Source: Anaerocolumna sp. AGMB13025 (lineage in GTDB: Bacteria; Bacillota; Clostridia; Lachnospirales; Lachnospiraceae). Taken from it: a stretch of 64,000 nt of DNA. Position numbers and translations under genes: made by a program. Of the stretch, positions 9,648 through 19,352 are shown piece after piece. How positions within the stretch are numbered: the first letter of the stretch is position 1; each line of letters begins with the position of its first letter. The stretch is from NCBI RefSeq assembly GCF_029689925.1, contig NZ_CP121445.1:3456501-3520500 (forward strand), written 5' to 3'. Under the pieces are notes generated by a model, which was not told where the DNA came from, ran no database searches, and was given only the letters and a program-made list of their open reading frames with translations.

Positions 9648-9982
9648 TGAGACTTCGCAGTTTGGGGTTGTGGGCTTGCTGATATCAGCTTTTAGGTTGT
9701 GAGGAAAGCAGCGATACGGATCGGTTTCCTATGCTTCGTATTCTTTGCCTTAATTCACTAATGGATTTTTTATGTGGTAAAGCGAGAGTGAAAAAGCACA
9801 AACTCCTCGCAAAGCTCGTCAGACAGTGTGCTTTTTCACTCTGAACCACATAAAAAGTCCATAAGTGAATGAGTGGCTCAGAATGAAGCGCATAGGAAAC
9901 CGATCCGTATCACTGCTTTCCATTCTAATGGTTGAGCTGATTTCAGCAAGTTTTGTGCTTTTTGACTGCGAAGTTTTTTGTT
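9648..9982. repeat. About 335-bp imperfect palindrome (long hairpin element)
   Basis: The gap between ynbB and the DUF4321 gene (9523-10068) has no credible ORF and is filled by a long inverted repeat with arms of about 160 nt. Nested matching blocks from outside in are ACTTCGCAG/CTGCGAAGT, CTTGCTGATATCAGCT against AGCTGATTTCAGCAAG, GGAAAGCAG, ATACGGATCGGTTTCCTATG and GAGTGAAAAAGCAC/GTGCTTTTTCACTC. The arms carry mismatches and small indels. A similar element lies at 45338-45635, and both contain AGGTTGTGAGG followed by AAAGC. It could be a non-autonomous mobile palindrome or a structured intergenic RNA. Confidence 0.7.
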
Positions 9983-10068
9983 TATTGGTTTTTGTATTAC
10001 TGAATTTTACTTATCAGAATTGTTATCTAATAGTAAGGCGTGACATTTAATTGAATTTGGTTCAATAA

Positions 10069-11424
10069 CTAATTTAGATGAATCAAATTTTCTTCATATA
10101 GTTTCTGTACGGACATTAAGATTCCGATTTTGGCGTGGTACCAGGTTAAGCCACCTTGGAAATATACTGCATAGGGAGGTTCTATGGGGGCGTCGGCACT
10201 TAATTCTATGGATGCGCCTTGTACGAAAGCTCCGGCGGCCATTATGACATCGGAATGATATCCGGGCATCGCCCAGGGTTCCGGAGTAACAAAGCTGTCT
10301 ACGGGAGCTGCAGCCTGGATTCCTTTGCAAAAGGCAATTACTCCTTCCGGGGTTTTAAGGGTTACGGCCTGGATGATATCATGACGGGATTCTGTGCTGT
10401 TTGGAACTACTGGAAAACCGAGTTTTTCGTATATGTTGGCTGCATAGATGGCCCCTTTTAAGGCGCCGGAGACAACTACAGGTGCTAAGAATAAACCCTG
10501 GAATAGCAGACCAGTGATTCCAAGGGTAGCCCCTACTTCTTTGCCAAGTCCCGGAGCTGTGAGGCGAAAGGCTGCGTTTTCCACATAGTCTTCTTTACCA
10601 ACAATGTAGCCGCCAATGGGCGCAAGACCACCACCGGGATTTTTTATGAGAGAGCCTACACACAGGTCTGCTCCTACATCGGTGGGTTCGAGAGTCTCAA
10701 CAAATTCTCCATAACAGTTATCTACCATACAGATAACATTGGGATTAATGTCCTTTATAAATCGGATTAACTCTCCAATCCGCTTTACGGATAGGGTCGG
10801 TCTTGTAGCATAGCCTTTGGAACGCTGGATGGTTATTAGTTTTGTCCGTTCATTCATTGCTTTGCGGATTTCTTCATAATTAAAGCCACCGTCAGAAAGC
10901 AAATCAACCTGAGAATAGGTGATACCATATTCGGCTAGTGAACCGGTTAATCGTCCTGATGAGGTTTTTCTATCCTGGGTATTATTGGAGGAAGAGGTTT
11001 CTTGATTTGCATTATCTCGGTTGATACCGATTACACTTTCTAAGGTATCATAAGGTTTTCCAACCGGTGAGAGAATTTCATCCCCAGGACGTAAGTTGCC
11101 GGATAAGGCAATGGTTAAAGCGTGGGTTCCGCTGATTAACTGTGGTCTTACCAGTGCGGATTCCGCATGGAAAACGTCAGCATATACCTTTTCCAGCGTA
11201 TCACGGCCTAAATCGTTGTAGCCATAACCGGTGGTGGCAGCAAAATGAATATCACTTACTCTGTTATCCTGCATGGCTTTTAGTACCTTAAGCTGGTTGT
11301 ATTCTGCTATTTGATCTATGGCTTCAAAACGTTCCTTAAGATTTGTTTCGATGGTATCGCAGTAATTTAATATTGCTTCATCAATATTAAAGTCTTTATA
11401 CATCTGATTAAATAATTTGTCCAT
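10069..11424 (-). CDS. ynbB: YnbB-like PLP enzyme (methionine gamma-lyase family, 'aluminium resistance protein')
   Basis: This 451-residue fold-type I PLP enzyme belongs to the Met_gamma_lyase (PF06838) family. Visible landmarks are SGTHALTIALSGNLRPGDE in the cofactor-binding region, VDNCYGEFVE with the PLP-ring aspartate, and SLIKNPGGG with the Schiff-base lysine. The family is annotated as cystathionine beta-lyase-like or as aluminium-resistance protein, and its physiological substrate is uncertain. It lies 36 bp downstream of miaA, the same neighbourhood as in Bacillus (miaA-hfq-ynbB), although no hfq is present here. Confidence 0.88.
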   Translation of the reverse strand: MDKLFNQMYKDFNIDEAILNYCDTIETNLKERFEAIDQIAEYNQLKVLKAMQDNRVSDIHFAATTGYGYNDLGRDTLEKVYADVFHAESALVRPQLISGTHALTIALSGNLRPGDEILSPVGKPYDTLESVIGINRDNANQETSSSNNTQDRKTSSGRLTGSLAEYGITYSQVDLLSDGGFNYEEIRKAMNERTKLITIQRSKGYATRPTLSVKRIGELIRFIKDINPNVICMVDNCYGEFVETLEPTDVGADLCVGSLIKNPGGGLAPIGGYIVGKEDYVENAAFRLTAPGLGKEVGATLGITGLLFQGLFLAPVVVSGALKGAIYAANIYEKLGFPVVPNSTESRHDIIQAVTLKTPEGVIAFCKGIQAAAPVDSFVTPEPWAMPGYHSDVIMAAGAFVQGASIELSADAPIEPPYAVYFQGGLTWYHAKIGILMSVQKLYEENLIHLN

Positions 11425-11460
11425 GTATTAGCCTTTCTTCTTTTGAGATAATGCTTAAAT

Positions 11461-12405
11461 CTATATCATATTTTTATCCCTGATTGTTTTAATCAGAGCT
11501 TCCAAAATTTTGGTTTCATCATTTTCTAATTCATTTTTATCAATCCAAATTACTTCTTTTTCCCGTTTAAACCAGGTAAGCTGCCGTTTCGCAAAATGTC
11601 TCGTATCACGTTTTAAGGTATATACCGCATCTTCTAACGAACATTCGCCGTTTAAATATGCAATAATTTCCTTATATCCTAAACCCTGCATGGATATCAT
11701 ATCTTTTGTACAGCCTTTTTTTAGCAGTATAGCTACTTCATCGATTAGACCGTTTTCCATCATATGGTCTACCCGTTTATTTATTCTTTCGTATAATATC
11801 TCACGTTTATTGGTTAACACGAAGTAGCAGAACTGATAGGGTGATTCATTCCTGCGTTGTTCTTCATTGTGTTCTGAGATTCTGCTGCCGGTCTGGTAAA
11901 AATATTCTAATGCACGAATGACACGCTTTACATTGTTAGGGTGGATCGCTTCGGCTGAGGGTGGATCTACTTGAGCCAATTTATCATGAAGATAACTGCT
12001 GCCTTCTTTTTTATAAAGCTCTTCCAGGTGCTGTCTGTAAGAAGTATCTTCCCCATTGTCTTTAAAGTCAATTCCATAAAGGACTGCTTGTATATAAAAA
12101 CCAGTACCACCTACAATAACAGGTATTTTCCCTCTGGAATAAATTTCTTCCATATACCGGTTGGTGTATTCCTTGAATTTAACTACATTAAATTCTTCCT
12201 CCGGTTCCAGTTCATCTATCAGATAATGCTTAACACCGTTCATTTCTTCGGGCGTAATTTTTGCAGTACCGATATCCATGTATTTATACACTTGCATGGA
12301 ATCGGCGGAAATAATCTCTCCGCCGATTTCTTTTGCAAGTTTTATGGATAATTCCGTTTTACCTACGGCTGTAGGTCCGGTTAATATAATCAGGGGTCTT
12401 TTCAT
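11461..12405 (-). CDS. miaA: MiaA, tRNA dimethylallyltransferase
   Basis: This 314-residue protein has P-loop GPTAVGKT at residues 10-17. Further MiaA motifs are SADSMQVYKYMDIGTAK, VGGTGFYIQA and the C-terminal KRDTRHFAKRQLTWFK, which holds the tRNA/DMAPP binding residues. It adds the dimethylallyl group to A37 of tRNAs reading UNN codons. AAAGGAAG precedes ATG 12405. It sits 22 bp after mutL in a mutS-mutL-miaA order that is common in Firmicutes. Confidence 0.97.
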   Translation of the reverse strand: MKRPLIILTGPTAVGKTELSIKLAKEIGGEIISADSMQVYKYMDIGTAKITPEEMNGVKHYLIDELEPEEEFNVVKFKEYTNRYMEEIYSRGKIPVIVGGTGFYIQAVLYGIDFKDNGEDTSYRQHLEELYKKEGSSYLHDKLAQVDPPSAEAIHPNNVKRVIRALEYFYQTGSRISEHNEEQRRNESPYQFCYFVLTNKREILYERINKRVDHMMENGLIDEVAILLKKGCTKDMISMQGLGYKEIIAYLNGECSLEDAVYTLKRDTRHFAKRQLTWFKREKEVIWIDKNELENDETKILEALIKTIRDKNMI

Positions 12406-12427
12406 GTTAAACTTCCTTTAAATGGGT

Positions 12428-14593
12428 TTATACAATTCGTTTAAATTTCTTTTCCAGCTCATATTTACTCATAGAGATAATGGTTGGTCTTCCATGAGGA
12501 CAATGATAAGGGTTATCAAGGGTTAATAATTCCTCAATTAAAGCCCTGGCCTCCTCACTGGATAAACGGTGATTGCCTTTGACGGCTGCCTTGCAGGACA
12601 TGGAAGCTATTTTTTCTAAGATTGCTTCCGGCGTTTCATTATATACCTCATCCATTAATCCGTCAATGAGTTCGATTAATATTTCGTATTGGAGCAAGCC
12701 GAACAGATCACTTGGGACAGCCCTGACAGCGTATTCTTTTCCTCCGAATTCTTCGATTTCAAAACCGATATCGTTTAATCCTTTTTGGTGCTTTTTCAAA
12801 GCTTCCTCTTCCCTCATGGATAGCGAAAGTATGATGGGCGGTTCAAGCAGCTGGGAATTATACTGTTTATCTTTCAGGGACTTCATGATTTTTTCATATA
12901 ATACCTTTTCATGAGCGGCATGCTGATCGATGTAAAAAAGTTTGTCACCAAACTCCACAAGCCAATAAGTCGAAAATACCTGACCTATAATTCGGTGACT
13001 ATGTATGGCTTCCTTAGAAATAAAGGATAGCTGTTCCGGTTTTGCAGTGTCTTTAATCTCTTTTATAGAAGCATTGTTTTGTGTTAATCCTTCCATGGTT
13101 GGAGCTGCTTCTTCCATTGCGTTTCCAGGTGATGGCATAAGTTCCTCCCGGACAAAGGCAGCGGCATCAGTAATTACTTCATTCAGCCTTCCAATCTCGG
13201 TTTCTTTTATCAGTTCACGGTTTATGGAATAATCAGCAGTTTCGTGAATCGTATTGTGCTTATTGGGGTTGTTGTTATAATTATTGGGGTTGTTGTTATA
13301 ATTATCGGTGTTGTTATATTTATCGGCATTGTTATAGGAGTTGTGAAAAGTATTCGAGGTATTGGATACCTTACCGTCAACTGTATTATTAGCACCATTC
13401 CCGCTTGGATTTGCTGCTATATCAGTAAAATTAGCCTCAGCCTTCTCATAAGAATTAGTTTCATCTTTTACCCTTTGATTTCTGTCACCATTACTACTTT
13501 TCTCACGGAATTCCTGGAGTCGCTTTTCTTCAAAGGGTTCCGGGACTTGTTTAAATGTCTTAACTTCCTGCTTTTCCTCTGTTAAAAACACATCCGGTAT
13601 CATTTCTTTTCCTTCTAATTCATTCTTAATAGAACGATAAATAAGCTGGTATACGTCTTCACCATTTTTAAAACGGATTTCCAGCTTTGCCGGATGAACG
13701 TTTACATCGATTAATTCGCTGTCTATAAGGATATGAAGGGAGGTAAAAGGGTACCGGTGCAGCATGATATAGGGCCTGAAGGCTTCTTCTATGGCTTTAT
13801 TGATGAGGGCACTTTTTATATATCTTCCGTTAATAAAATAATTCTCATAATTTCGGTTTCCTCTGGACACAACTGGTTTTGCAATAAACCCTTCCAGGGA
13901 TATCTCTTCGCTGCTGCCCTCAATCGACACCAGATTAGAGGTAATATCCCTTCCGTAAACATTGTAAATTATGTCCTTTAAGTTATTGTTCCCAGAAGTG
14001 TGAAGTTTGACCTGTCCATTATTAATGAACTTAAAAGAAACACCCGGATGGGATACTGCCAGCCGCTCCATTAAGTCACTGATATAGCCGGCTTCCGTCA
14101 TAGGGGATTTTAAAAACTTCTTTCTCGCCGGGGTATTATAAAACAAGTTCCGGATGATAAAGGTAGTCCCGTTGGGGCATCCGATGTGTTCTAAGCTCTT
14201 TTCTTCTCCTCCGGCAATCATATATCTAAGTCCGGAAAAAGACTCACTGGTTTTTGTCACTAATTCCACCTGAGCGATTGCGGCAATACTTGATAAAGCT
14301 TCACCGCGAAAACCCAGGCTTGTAACCTTTAATAAATCTTCTGCAGTCCGGATTTTACTAGTAGAATGCCTTAAAAATACTAAGGGCATATCTTCTTCTT
14401 CGATACCTGAACCATTATCTGTTATTCGAATGAGACTGATGCCGCCTTCTTTAATTTCAACGGTTACAGCATTAGCTCCTGCATCAATTGCATTTTCTAC
14501 CAATTCCTTAACCACTGCTGCCGGTCTCTCGATTACCTCTCCTGCTGCAATTTGATTAATTGTATTTTCATCCAGCACAGTTATTTTTGACAT
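12428..14593 (-). CDS. mutL: MutL, DNA mismatch repair endonuclease
   Basis: I place the start at ATG 14593 (MSKITVLDENTINQIAAGEVI, 721 residues), directly behind a near-perfect AGGAGGTGATACCT; the longer frame from 14626 only reads through this site. The N-terminal GHKL ATPase domain shows NQIAAGEV, DNGSGI and GFRGEAL. The C-terminal domain has the endonuclease motif DQHAAHEK with SCKAAVKGN and CPHGRPT, the metal-site set of nicking MutL proteins. The linker (about 385-480) is very Asn-rich with YNN/NPN repeats encoded by a short DNA repeat at about 13260-13330. It follows mutS by 88 bp. Confidence 0.97.
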   Translation of the reverse strand: MSKITVLDENTINQIAAGEVIERPAAVVKELVENAIDAGANAVTVEIKEGGISLIRITDNGSGIEEEDMPLVFLRHSTSKIRTAEDLLKVTSLGFRGEALSSIAAIAQVELVTKTSESFSGLRYMIAGGEEKSLEHIGCPNGTTFIIRNLFYNTPARKKFLKSPMTEAGYISDLMERLAVSHPGVSFKFINNGQVKLHTSGNNNLKDIIYNVYGRDITSNLVSIEGSSEEISLEGFIAKPVVSRGNRNYENYFINGRYIKSALINKAIEEAFRPYIMLHRYPFTSLHILIDSELIDVNVHPAKLEIRFKNGEDVYQLIYRSIKNELEGKEMIPDVFLTEEKQEVKTFKQVPEPFEEKRLQEFREKSSNGDRNQRVKDETNSYEKAEANFTDIAANPSGNGANNTVDGKVSNTSNTFHNSYNNADKYNNTDNYNNNPNNYNNNPNKHNTIHETADYSINRELIKETEIGRLNEVITDAAAFVREELMPSPGNAMEEAAPTMEGLTQNNASIKEIKDTAKPEQLSFISKEAIHSHRIIGQVFSTYWLVEFGDKLFYIDQHAAHEKVLYEKIMKSLKDKQYNSQLLEPPIILSLSMREEEALKKHQKGLNDIGFEIEEFGGKEYAVRAVPSDLFGLLQYEILIELIDGLMDEVYNETPEAILEKIASMSCKAAVKGNHRLSSEEARALIEELLTLDNPYHCPHGRPTIISMSKYELEKKFKRIV

Positions 14594-14681
14594 AGGTATC
14601 ACCTCCTGTAAAAGGTATAAGTACATCGTTTTTAAAATAACTGGACCGATTGGTCAGTCCAGTTATATGCAATATGATATA

Positions 14682-17390
14682 CTATAAACGTTTCTTAAGT
14701 TTTTGCTGCAATAGGTATAATTTATTCAAAGCATCCATGGGAGTCATTGCATTCATATCCATATCTCTTAATTCATTAATAATATCGTCGTTGGAATTAA
14801 AGTCAAAAAAGGACATCTGATCTGGGATATCTACCGTTTTCTTCCTGGATTTTGGTGCCGCTTCCAAGGTACTTACCATTTCATTAACCAGTAAGACAGT
14901 GTCGTCCTTTTCTTCCATTCCCTTTGTTACTTTATCAGCAGCAATAGACCTGGCTTTTTCCGCTATATCATTCTTACTTAATTCCTCGACGATTTCATGG
15001 GCTCTTTTTAAGACACTGTCTGGAACTCCGGCCAGCTTCGCCACCTGAATTCCATAACTTTTATCCGCACCGCCTTTTATGATTTTACGGAGGAAAATAA
15101 TATCTTCACCATTTTCTTTTACGGCAATGCAATAATTATTTACGCTGTCAAGCTTTCCTTCCAGTTCCGTAAGTTCATGATAATGGGTGGCAAATAAGGT
15201 TTTAGCACCCAATAATTTGGGGTTACTGATATGTTCGACCACTGCCCAGGCAATACTTAAACCGTCAAAGGTACTGGTACCTCTTCCGATTTCGTCCAGT
15301 ATCAGAAGACTGTTTTTCGTTGCATTCCTAAGGATATTGGCTACCTCCGTCATTTCTACCATAAAGGTACTTTGACCGGAGGCTAAATCATCGGAAGCAC
15401 CGACTCTGGTAAAAATCCGGTCTACAATGCCGATATCCGCCTGGGAAGCCGGAACAAAGCTGCCGATTTGAGCCATTAAGACTATCAGCGCTGTCTGCCG
15501 CATATAAGTGGATTTACCTGCCATATTAGGTCCTGTGATGATAGAGATACGGTTTTCCTTATTATTTAAATAGGTGTCATTGGTAACAAACATATCATTG
15601 GAAAGCATCTGTTCAACTACCGGATGCCTGCCGTCTTTTATATCAATAATACCATCCTCATTCATAACCGGACGGGTAAAGTTGTTTCTCTCAGCCACCA
15701 AAGCCAGGGAAGCAAATACATCGGTTTTAGCAACTGCCTTAGCGGTCTGCTGAATTCGGTTTACCTCATTGCCGATACGGTCCCGGATCTCACAAAAGAT
15801 ATCATATTCCAGAGAAAACAACTTATCCTCCGCACCTAAAATAACATCTTCCAGTTCCTTTAATTCCGGCGTTGTATAACGCTCTGCATTGGCAAGGGTC
15901 TGCTTTCTAATCCAGTTCTCCGGTACCAGATTCTGATAGGAATTAGTAACCTCAAGATAGTAGCCGAATACCCGGTTAAATTTGATTTTTAAATTCTTAA
16001 TACCGGTTTTTTCTTTTTCTTTGGTTTCTAATTCCGCCAGCCAGGTCTTTCCTTCTGTTTTAGCTTTTCTTAATTTATCAATCTCTGTATTATAACCATC
16101 CTTAATAATACCTCCTTCTTTTACTGCCAGAGGCGGCTCTTCCAGGATGGCCTGCTCAATTAAGAAATGAATGTCTGCTAAAGGATCTAATTCCTTATGT
16201 ATCTGGGTTAAGAGCTTGGAAGAAGCTTCACCAAGAAGCCCTTTAATATGTGGCAGCATGGATAAAGAGGATTTAAAAGCTATTAAATCCCTGGGTCCCG
16301 CACTTTTATAACTAATCCTGCCAATCAATCGTTCCAAATCATAAACCGGATTTAAATATTCTCTGATTTCCTCTCTGGTAATCACAGAATTATTAAGCTC
16401 TGTGATTGCATCCAGTCTTTCGTTGATATCACCTATGTCAATTAAGGGTTGTTCCACATAGCTTCTTAGTAATCTGGCACCCATAGCGGTTTTAGTTTTA
16501 TCAAGCACCCATAATAAGGAGCCTCTCTTCTGCTTTTCCCTTAAGGTTTCCACCAACTCTAAGTTTCTTCTGGTGGAGCTGTCTAACAGCATGAATTTGC
16601 TTGTTATGTAAGGCGTCAGTCTGGTTAAATGGGTCAAAGAGTTTTTCTGGGTCTCATATAGATACTGCATAATAGCTCCTGCCGCTATCACCCCAATGGT
16701 ATAATCCTTTAATCCCAGTCCCGCCAGGGAAGATACACTAAAATGGCTTTTTAGGGAGTTCATGCATAAGTCATCATCAAAATACCAAGGTTCTAAATCA
16801 GATACCGAAATCTGCATCCGGTTTCTTAAGTCTTCTATATCGACTCCGCTTACCATAAAGGTACTGTTGCAGATAATTTCAGTTGGGTTGAATTTATTGA
16901 TTTCATCTAAGAGTTTTCTGTCGTTATCTACTTCCGTAACATAAAAATCTCCTGTTGTCACGTCTACCGTTGCTATTCCATAGGCATTGGTAGTATGTAC
17001 AATTCCCATCAGGTAGTTATTCTTACTTTCATCCAGTGCCTGAGGATTTAAATTAGTACCCGGGGTCACTATCCTGATAACTTCCCGCCGTACAATTCCC
17101 TTGGCGGCTTTTGGATCTTCCACCTGTTCGCAGATGGCTACCCGGTAGCCCTTGCTGATTAATTTGCTTAAATAACTTTCCACTGCATGGTAGGGCACAC
17201 CGCACATGGGTGCACGTTCTTCCTGACCGTAATTTTTACCCGTCAGGGTAATTTCAAGCTCCTTGGTACAGGTTAGGGCATCTTCAAAAAACATTTCATA
17301 AAAATCCCCTAAGCGATAGAATAATATACAATCCTTATATTGGTTTTTTATTTCCATGTATTGCTGCATCATTGGTGTTAATTCAGCCAT
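14682..17390 (-). CDS. mutS: MutS, DNA mismatch recognition ATPase
   Basis: This 902-residue full-length MutS begins MAELTPMMQQYMEIKNQY with the mismatch-reading motif YRLGDFYEMFFEDA. The C-terminal ATPase domain has Walker A GPNMAGKST near residue 620, followed by the DEIGRGTSTFDG Walker B/signature region and the ATHYHELTELE switch. It recognises base mismatches and recruits MutL, encoded immediately downstream. A GGAAGG site precedes ATG 17390. The length is typical for clostridial MutS1 and nothing is missing. Confidence 0.98.
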   Translation of the reverse strand: MAELTPMMQQYMEIKNQYKDCILFYRLGDFYEMFFEDALTCTKELEITLTGKNYGQEERAPMCGVPYHAVESYLSKLISKGYRVAICEQVEDPKAAKGIVRREVIRIVTPGTNLNPQALDESKNNYLMGIVHTTNAYGIATVDVTTGDFYVTEVDNDRKLLDEINKFNPTEIICNSTFMVSGVDIEDLRNRMQISVSDLEPWYFDDDLCMNSLKSHFSVSSLAGLGLKDYTIGVIAAGAIMQYLYETQKNSLTHLTRLTPYITSKFMLLDSSTRRNLELVETLREKQKRGSLLWVLDKTKTAMGARLLRSYVEQPLIDIGDINERLDAITELNNSVITREEIREYLNPVYDLERLIGRISYKSAGPRDLIAFKSSLSMLPHIKGLLGEASSKLLTQIHKELDPLADIHFLIEQAILEEPPLAVKEGGIIKDGYNTEIDKLRKAKTEGKTWLAELETKEKEKTGIKNLKIKFNRVFGYYLEVTNSYQNLVPENWIRKQTLANAERYTTPELKELEDVILGAEDKLFSLEYDIFCEIRDRIGNEVNRIQQTAKAVAKTDVFASLALVAERNNFTRPVMNEDGIIDIKDGRHPVVEQMLSNDMFVTNDTYLNNKENRISIITGPNMAGKSTYMRQTALIVLMAQIGSFVPASQADIGIVDRIFTRVGASDDLASGQSTFMVEMTEVANILRNATKNSLLILDEIGRGTSTFDGLSIAWAVVEHISNPKLLGAKTLFATHYHELTELEGKLDSVNNYCIAVKENGEDIIFLRKIIKGGADKSYGIQVAKLAGVPDSVLKRAHEIVEELSKNDIAEKARSIAADKVTKGMEEKDDTVLLVNEMVSTLEAAPKSRKKTVDIPDQMSFFDFNSNDDIINELRDMDMNAMTPMDALNKLYLLQQKLKKRL

Positions 17391-17567
17391 TTTAATTCGT
17401 TCCTTCCGTATCTTGACAATTCATGATTCTTACCTTTTTCTCAGGAGAGTACTTTGGTGTAAGGTAGACCTATATTATATATGCAATATTAATATGCTGC
17501 TTTAAAGTTCCCCTGAAATGCTCAAGCAGTCATGCTCAAATTGCAATGCTTTTAAATGCATTCTTCC

Positions 17568-18041
17568 TTACAATACAACATCCTCAGCCAGGTTGTCCCC
17601 ATCCGCCGCAGTTGTAGCCAATATATCACATCTTTCATTCTGAGGGTGTCCGTCATGACCCTTTACCCAGTTAAAAGTGACTTTATGAGGTTTCATTGCC
17701 TGTAACAGCCGCTGCCAGAGATCAACATTTTTAACCGGTTCATTTTTCCCTCTCTTCCAGCCTTTTATGATCCAGCCTTCCAGCCAATGCTCATTAAAAG
17801 CTTTGACCAGGTATTGGGAATCGGAATATAATTCCACTTCACAGGACTTTGTTAAGGCCTCCAAACCGATGATAGCCGCCATTAATTCCATACGGTTATT
17901 GGTGGTTTTCTTAAAGCCTCCGGAATATTCCCTGATATGTTCCTGTCCGTTAGGATCAACATACACGACTATCGTACCATACCCACCTGGTCCATCCGGA
18001 TTTCCTCTGGCTGATCCATCGGTATAAATTGTTACTTTCAT
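17568..18041 (-). CDS. rnhA: Ribonuclease HI
   Basis: This 157-residue protein has the complete RNase HI catalytic set: D8 (TDGSARGNP), E52 (NNRMELMA), D74 (YSDSQYLV) and D139 (NERCDILA), plus H129 in [12 protein letters not shown]. It degrades the RNA strand of RNA-DNA hybrids. TTGGAGGAAA precedes ATG 18041. It lies 177 bp upstream of mutS and has its own promoter candidate at 18315-18342, so it may lead the mutS-mutL-miaA transcript. Confidence 0.95.
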   Translation of the reverse strand: MKVTIYTDGSARGNPDGPGGYGTIVVYVDPNGQEHIREYSGGFKKTTNNRMELMAAIIGLEALTKSCEVELYSDSQYLVKAFNEHWLEGWIIKGWKRGKNEPVKNVDLWQRLLQAMKPHKVTFNWVKGHDGHPQNERCDILATTAADGDNLAEDVVL

Positions 18042-18314
18042 ATATTTCCTCCAAGAATCTTTATTTCCTGATAATTAATAAATTTGTATTTATCTTACGA
18101 ATAGAGTAAAAAGCCATCCTTACTATAAATCACGCCAGTAATCAACGTTTACAAGGATAATTCTATCCGTCTGGCATTCGTTATGTAATAAATTAGTTTC
18201 GTTCTACTTGCTAATGATTGGTATCATATATGATGTAAGTAAACAACTTTAACTAACATCCTTTTAGCCGTACCATATCATAAGCGATTATAAATAGTAC
18301 AAATTAACAAAATA

Positions 18315-18342
18315 ATTATAACATATACCGATTTAATTGCAA
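18315..18342 (-). promoter_or_regulatory. Sigma-A type promoter candidate for rnhA
   Basis: Read on the minus strand there is TTGCAA (18342-18337), a 16-nt spacer, and TATAAT (18320-18315) with an extended -10 TG one base upstream. It would give a 5' leader of about 265 nt before rnhA. The rest of the gap 18042-18474 shows no ORF; CCATCC/GGATGG at 18426-18447 can form a short hairpin without a U-run. Confidence 0.5.
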
Positions 18343-18474
18343 CTTCTAAACATTATGTAGAAATGAACACCGAATTTTCTCTCGTTAAAACTTATCTAGA
18401 TAAATCCGCTGCTGCCAGGAGCAGTCCATCCACTTACAGCGGATGGGAAAATAAAATCAACCTCTTAATGATAA

Positions 18475-19092
18475 TTATTCTCCAATAATCAAATCCAGAG
18501 CATAAGGTAAAGTTTTTATCCAGTCACAGAATACATGCCATTCCTCCAGTTTATGATTCTTTCTGGCATGATAAATATGAATAAGTGTCTCATAATTTAA
18601 GGAACAGGTCCTAAGCTGATTGTAACTTGAGGGCAATAGCTGTATCATGTCATACCAGTCCTCTTTCTTCTGGTCTTTATTGTATTGGCATCTTAGCTCC
18701 TCCAAATACCGGATGGTAAGCATAAGTTGTTCTTTCGAGGCAGGAGAGAGCTTATCATGACTAAAGTCCTTTAGTTCAAAAGGTTTGCTGTGTATTTTAT
18801 GCATGGTACTGGTGGAATTGGATACGGTAGAAACCTTATAAGTATCAAATTCCTTCCACCAGTATAAGGGTGCTGTAATATCCACAGATACAAAAATCTG
18901 CCGCATAAACTTTCGGTGGTCGCTGCCTGCCTTGCACAGCCGTTTTGCCAGGGATAAGTCATTAGCCCCTAATATATAGCCTCCGTTTTCCGAAATGTAA
19001 CTGTCACTTTTCTCCCAGCTGTTCATAGGGTTTCTTGCTCCCCTAATGGCATTTTCTAAATTCATAACACTATCTTTATCTATTGAAAGCAT
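18475..19092 (-). CDS. Conserved hypothetical protein with ThyX-like segment
   Basis: This 205-residue soluble protein starts behind CTAGGAGGAGCGC at ATG 19092. The central stretch FVSVDITAPLYWWKEFDTYK followed by VSNSTSTMHK is the type seen in Firmicute and phage proteins that I recall being loosely compared with flavin-dependent thymidylate synthase (ThyX). The canonical RHRxxSxNExSxR motif is absent, so I do not call it ThyX. No signal peptide or membrane segment is seen. It lies 112 bp downstream of the repeat-tailed gene at 19205, on the same strand. Its function is not recognised. Confidence 0.7.
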   Translation of the reverse strand: MLSIDKDSVMNLENAIRGARNPMNSWEKSDSYISENGGYILGANDLSLAKRLCKAGSDHRKFMRQIFVSVDITAPLYWWKEFDTYKVSTVSNSTSTMHKIHSKPFELKDFSHDKLSPASKEQLMLTIRYLEELRCQYNKDQKKEDWYDMIQLLPSSYNQLRTCSLNYETLIHIYHARKNHKLEEWHVFCDWIKTLPYALDLIIGE

Positions 19093-19129
19093 GCGCTCCT
19101 CCTAGCTTCATTAATTTTATTTTCTTTAT

Positions 19130-19352
19130 CTGTATAGTTCTCTTCTTCCGAATTTTTCTCTTCTTTGCTAATCTCGTTCTCCATATTAGTTCTCTTTTTC
19201 TTTATTAATCGTTTTTCGTATGATTCTCTTCTTCCTTATTAATCTCGTTTTCCGTATGATTCTCTTCTTCCTTACTAATCTTGTTCTCCGTATGATTTTC
19301 TTCTTCCTTATTAATTTCGTTCTCCGTATCTTCTTCTACCTTATGATTTTCG
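19130..19352 (-). repeat. 36-bp tandem repeat spanning the 3' end of the 193-codon gene
   Basis: Three near-identical 36-bp units lie at 19209-19244, 19245-19280 and 19281-19316. A degenerate copy lies on the right (19317-19352) and decayed copies continue past the stop codon to about 19130. In frame the unit encodes a 12-residue repeat of the type TENEINKEEENH. Because 36 is a multiple of three, copy-number change lengthens the tail without a frameshift. The decay beyond the stop suggests the ORF once ran further. Confidence 0.8.

Noticed and set aside
13244-13585. 113-codon plus-strand frame rich in Ile, Val and Gly repeats
   Set aside because: It is the antisense of the Asn-rich repeat linker of mutL; the hydrophobicity is an artefact of the repeat.
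18475-19092. Flavin-dependent thymidylate synthase (ThyX)
   Set aside because: The central segment is reminiscent of ThyX-like proteins, but the RHRxxSxNExSxR motif is missing.
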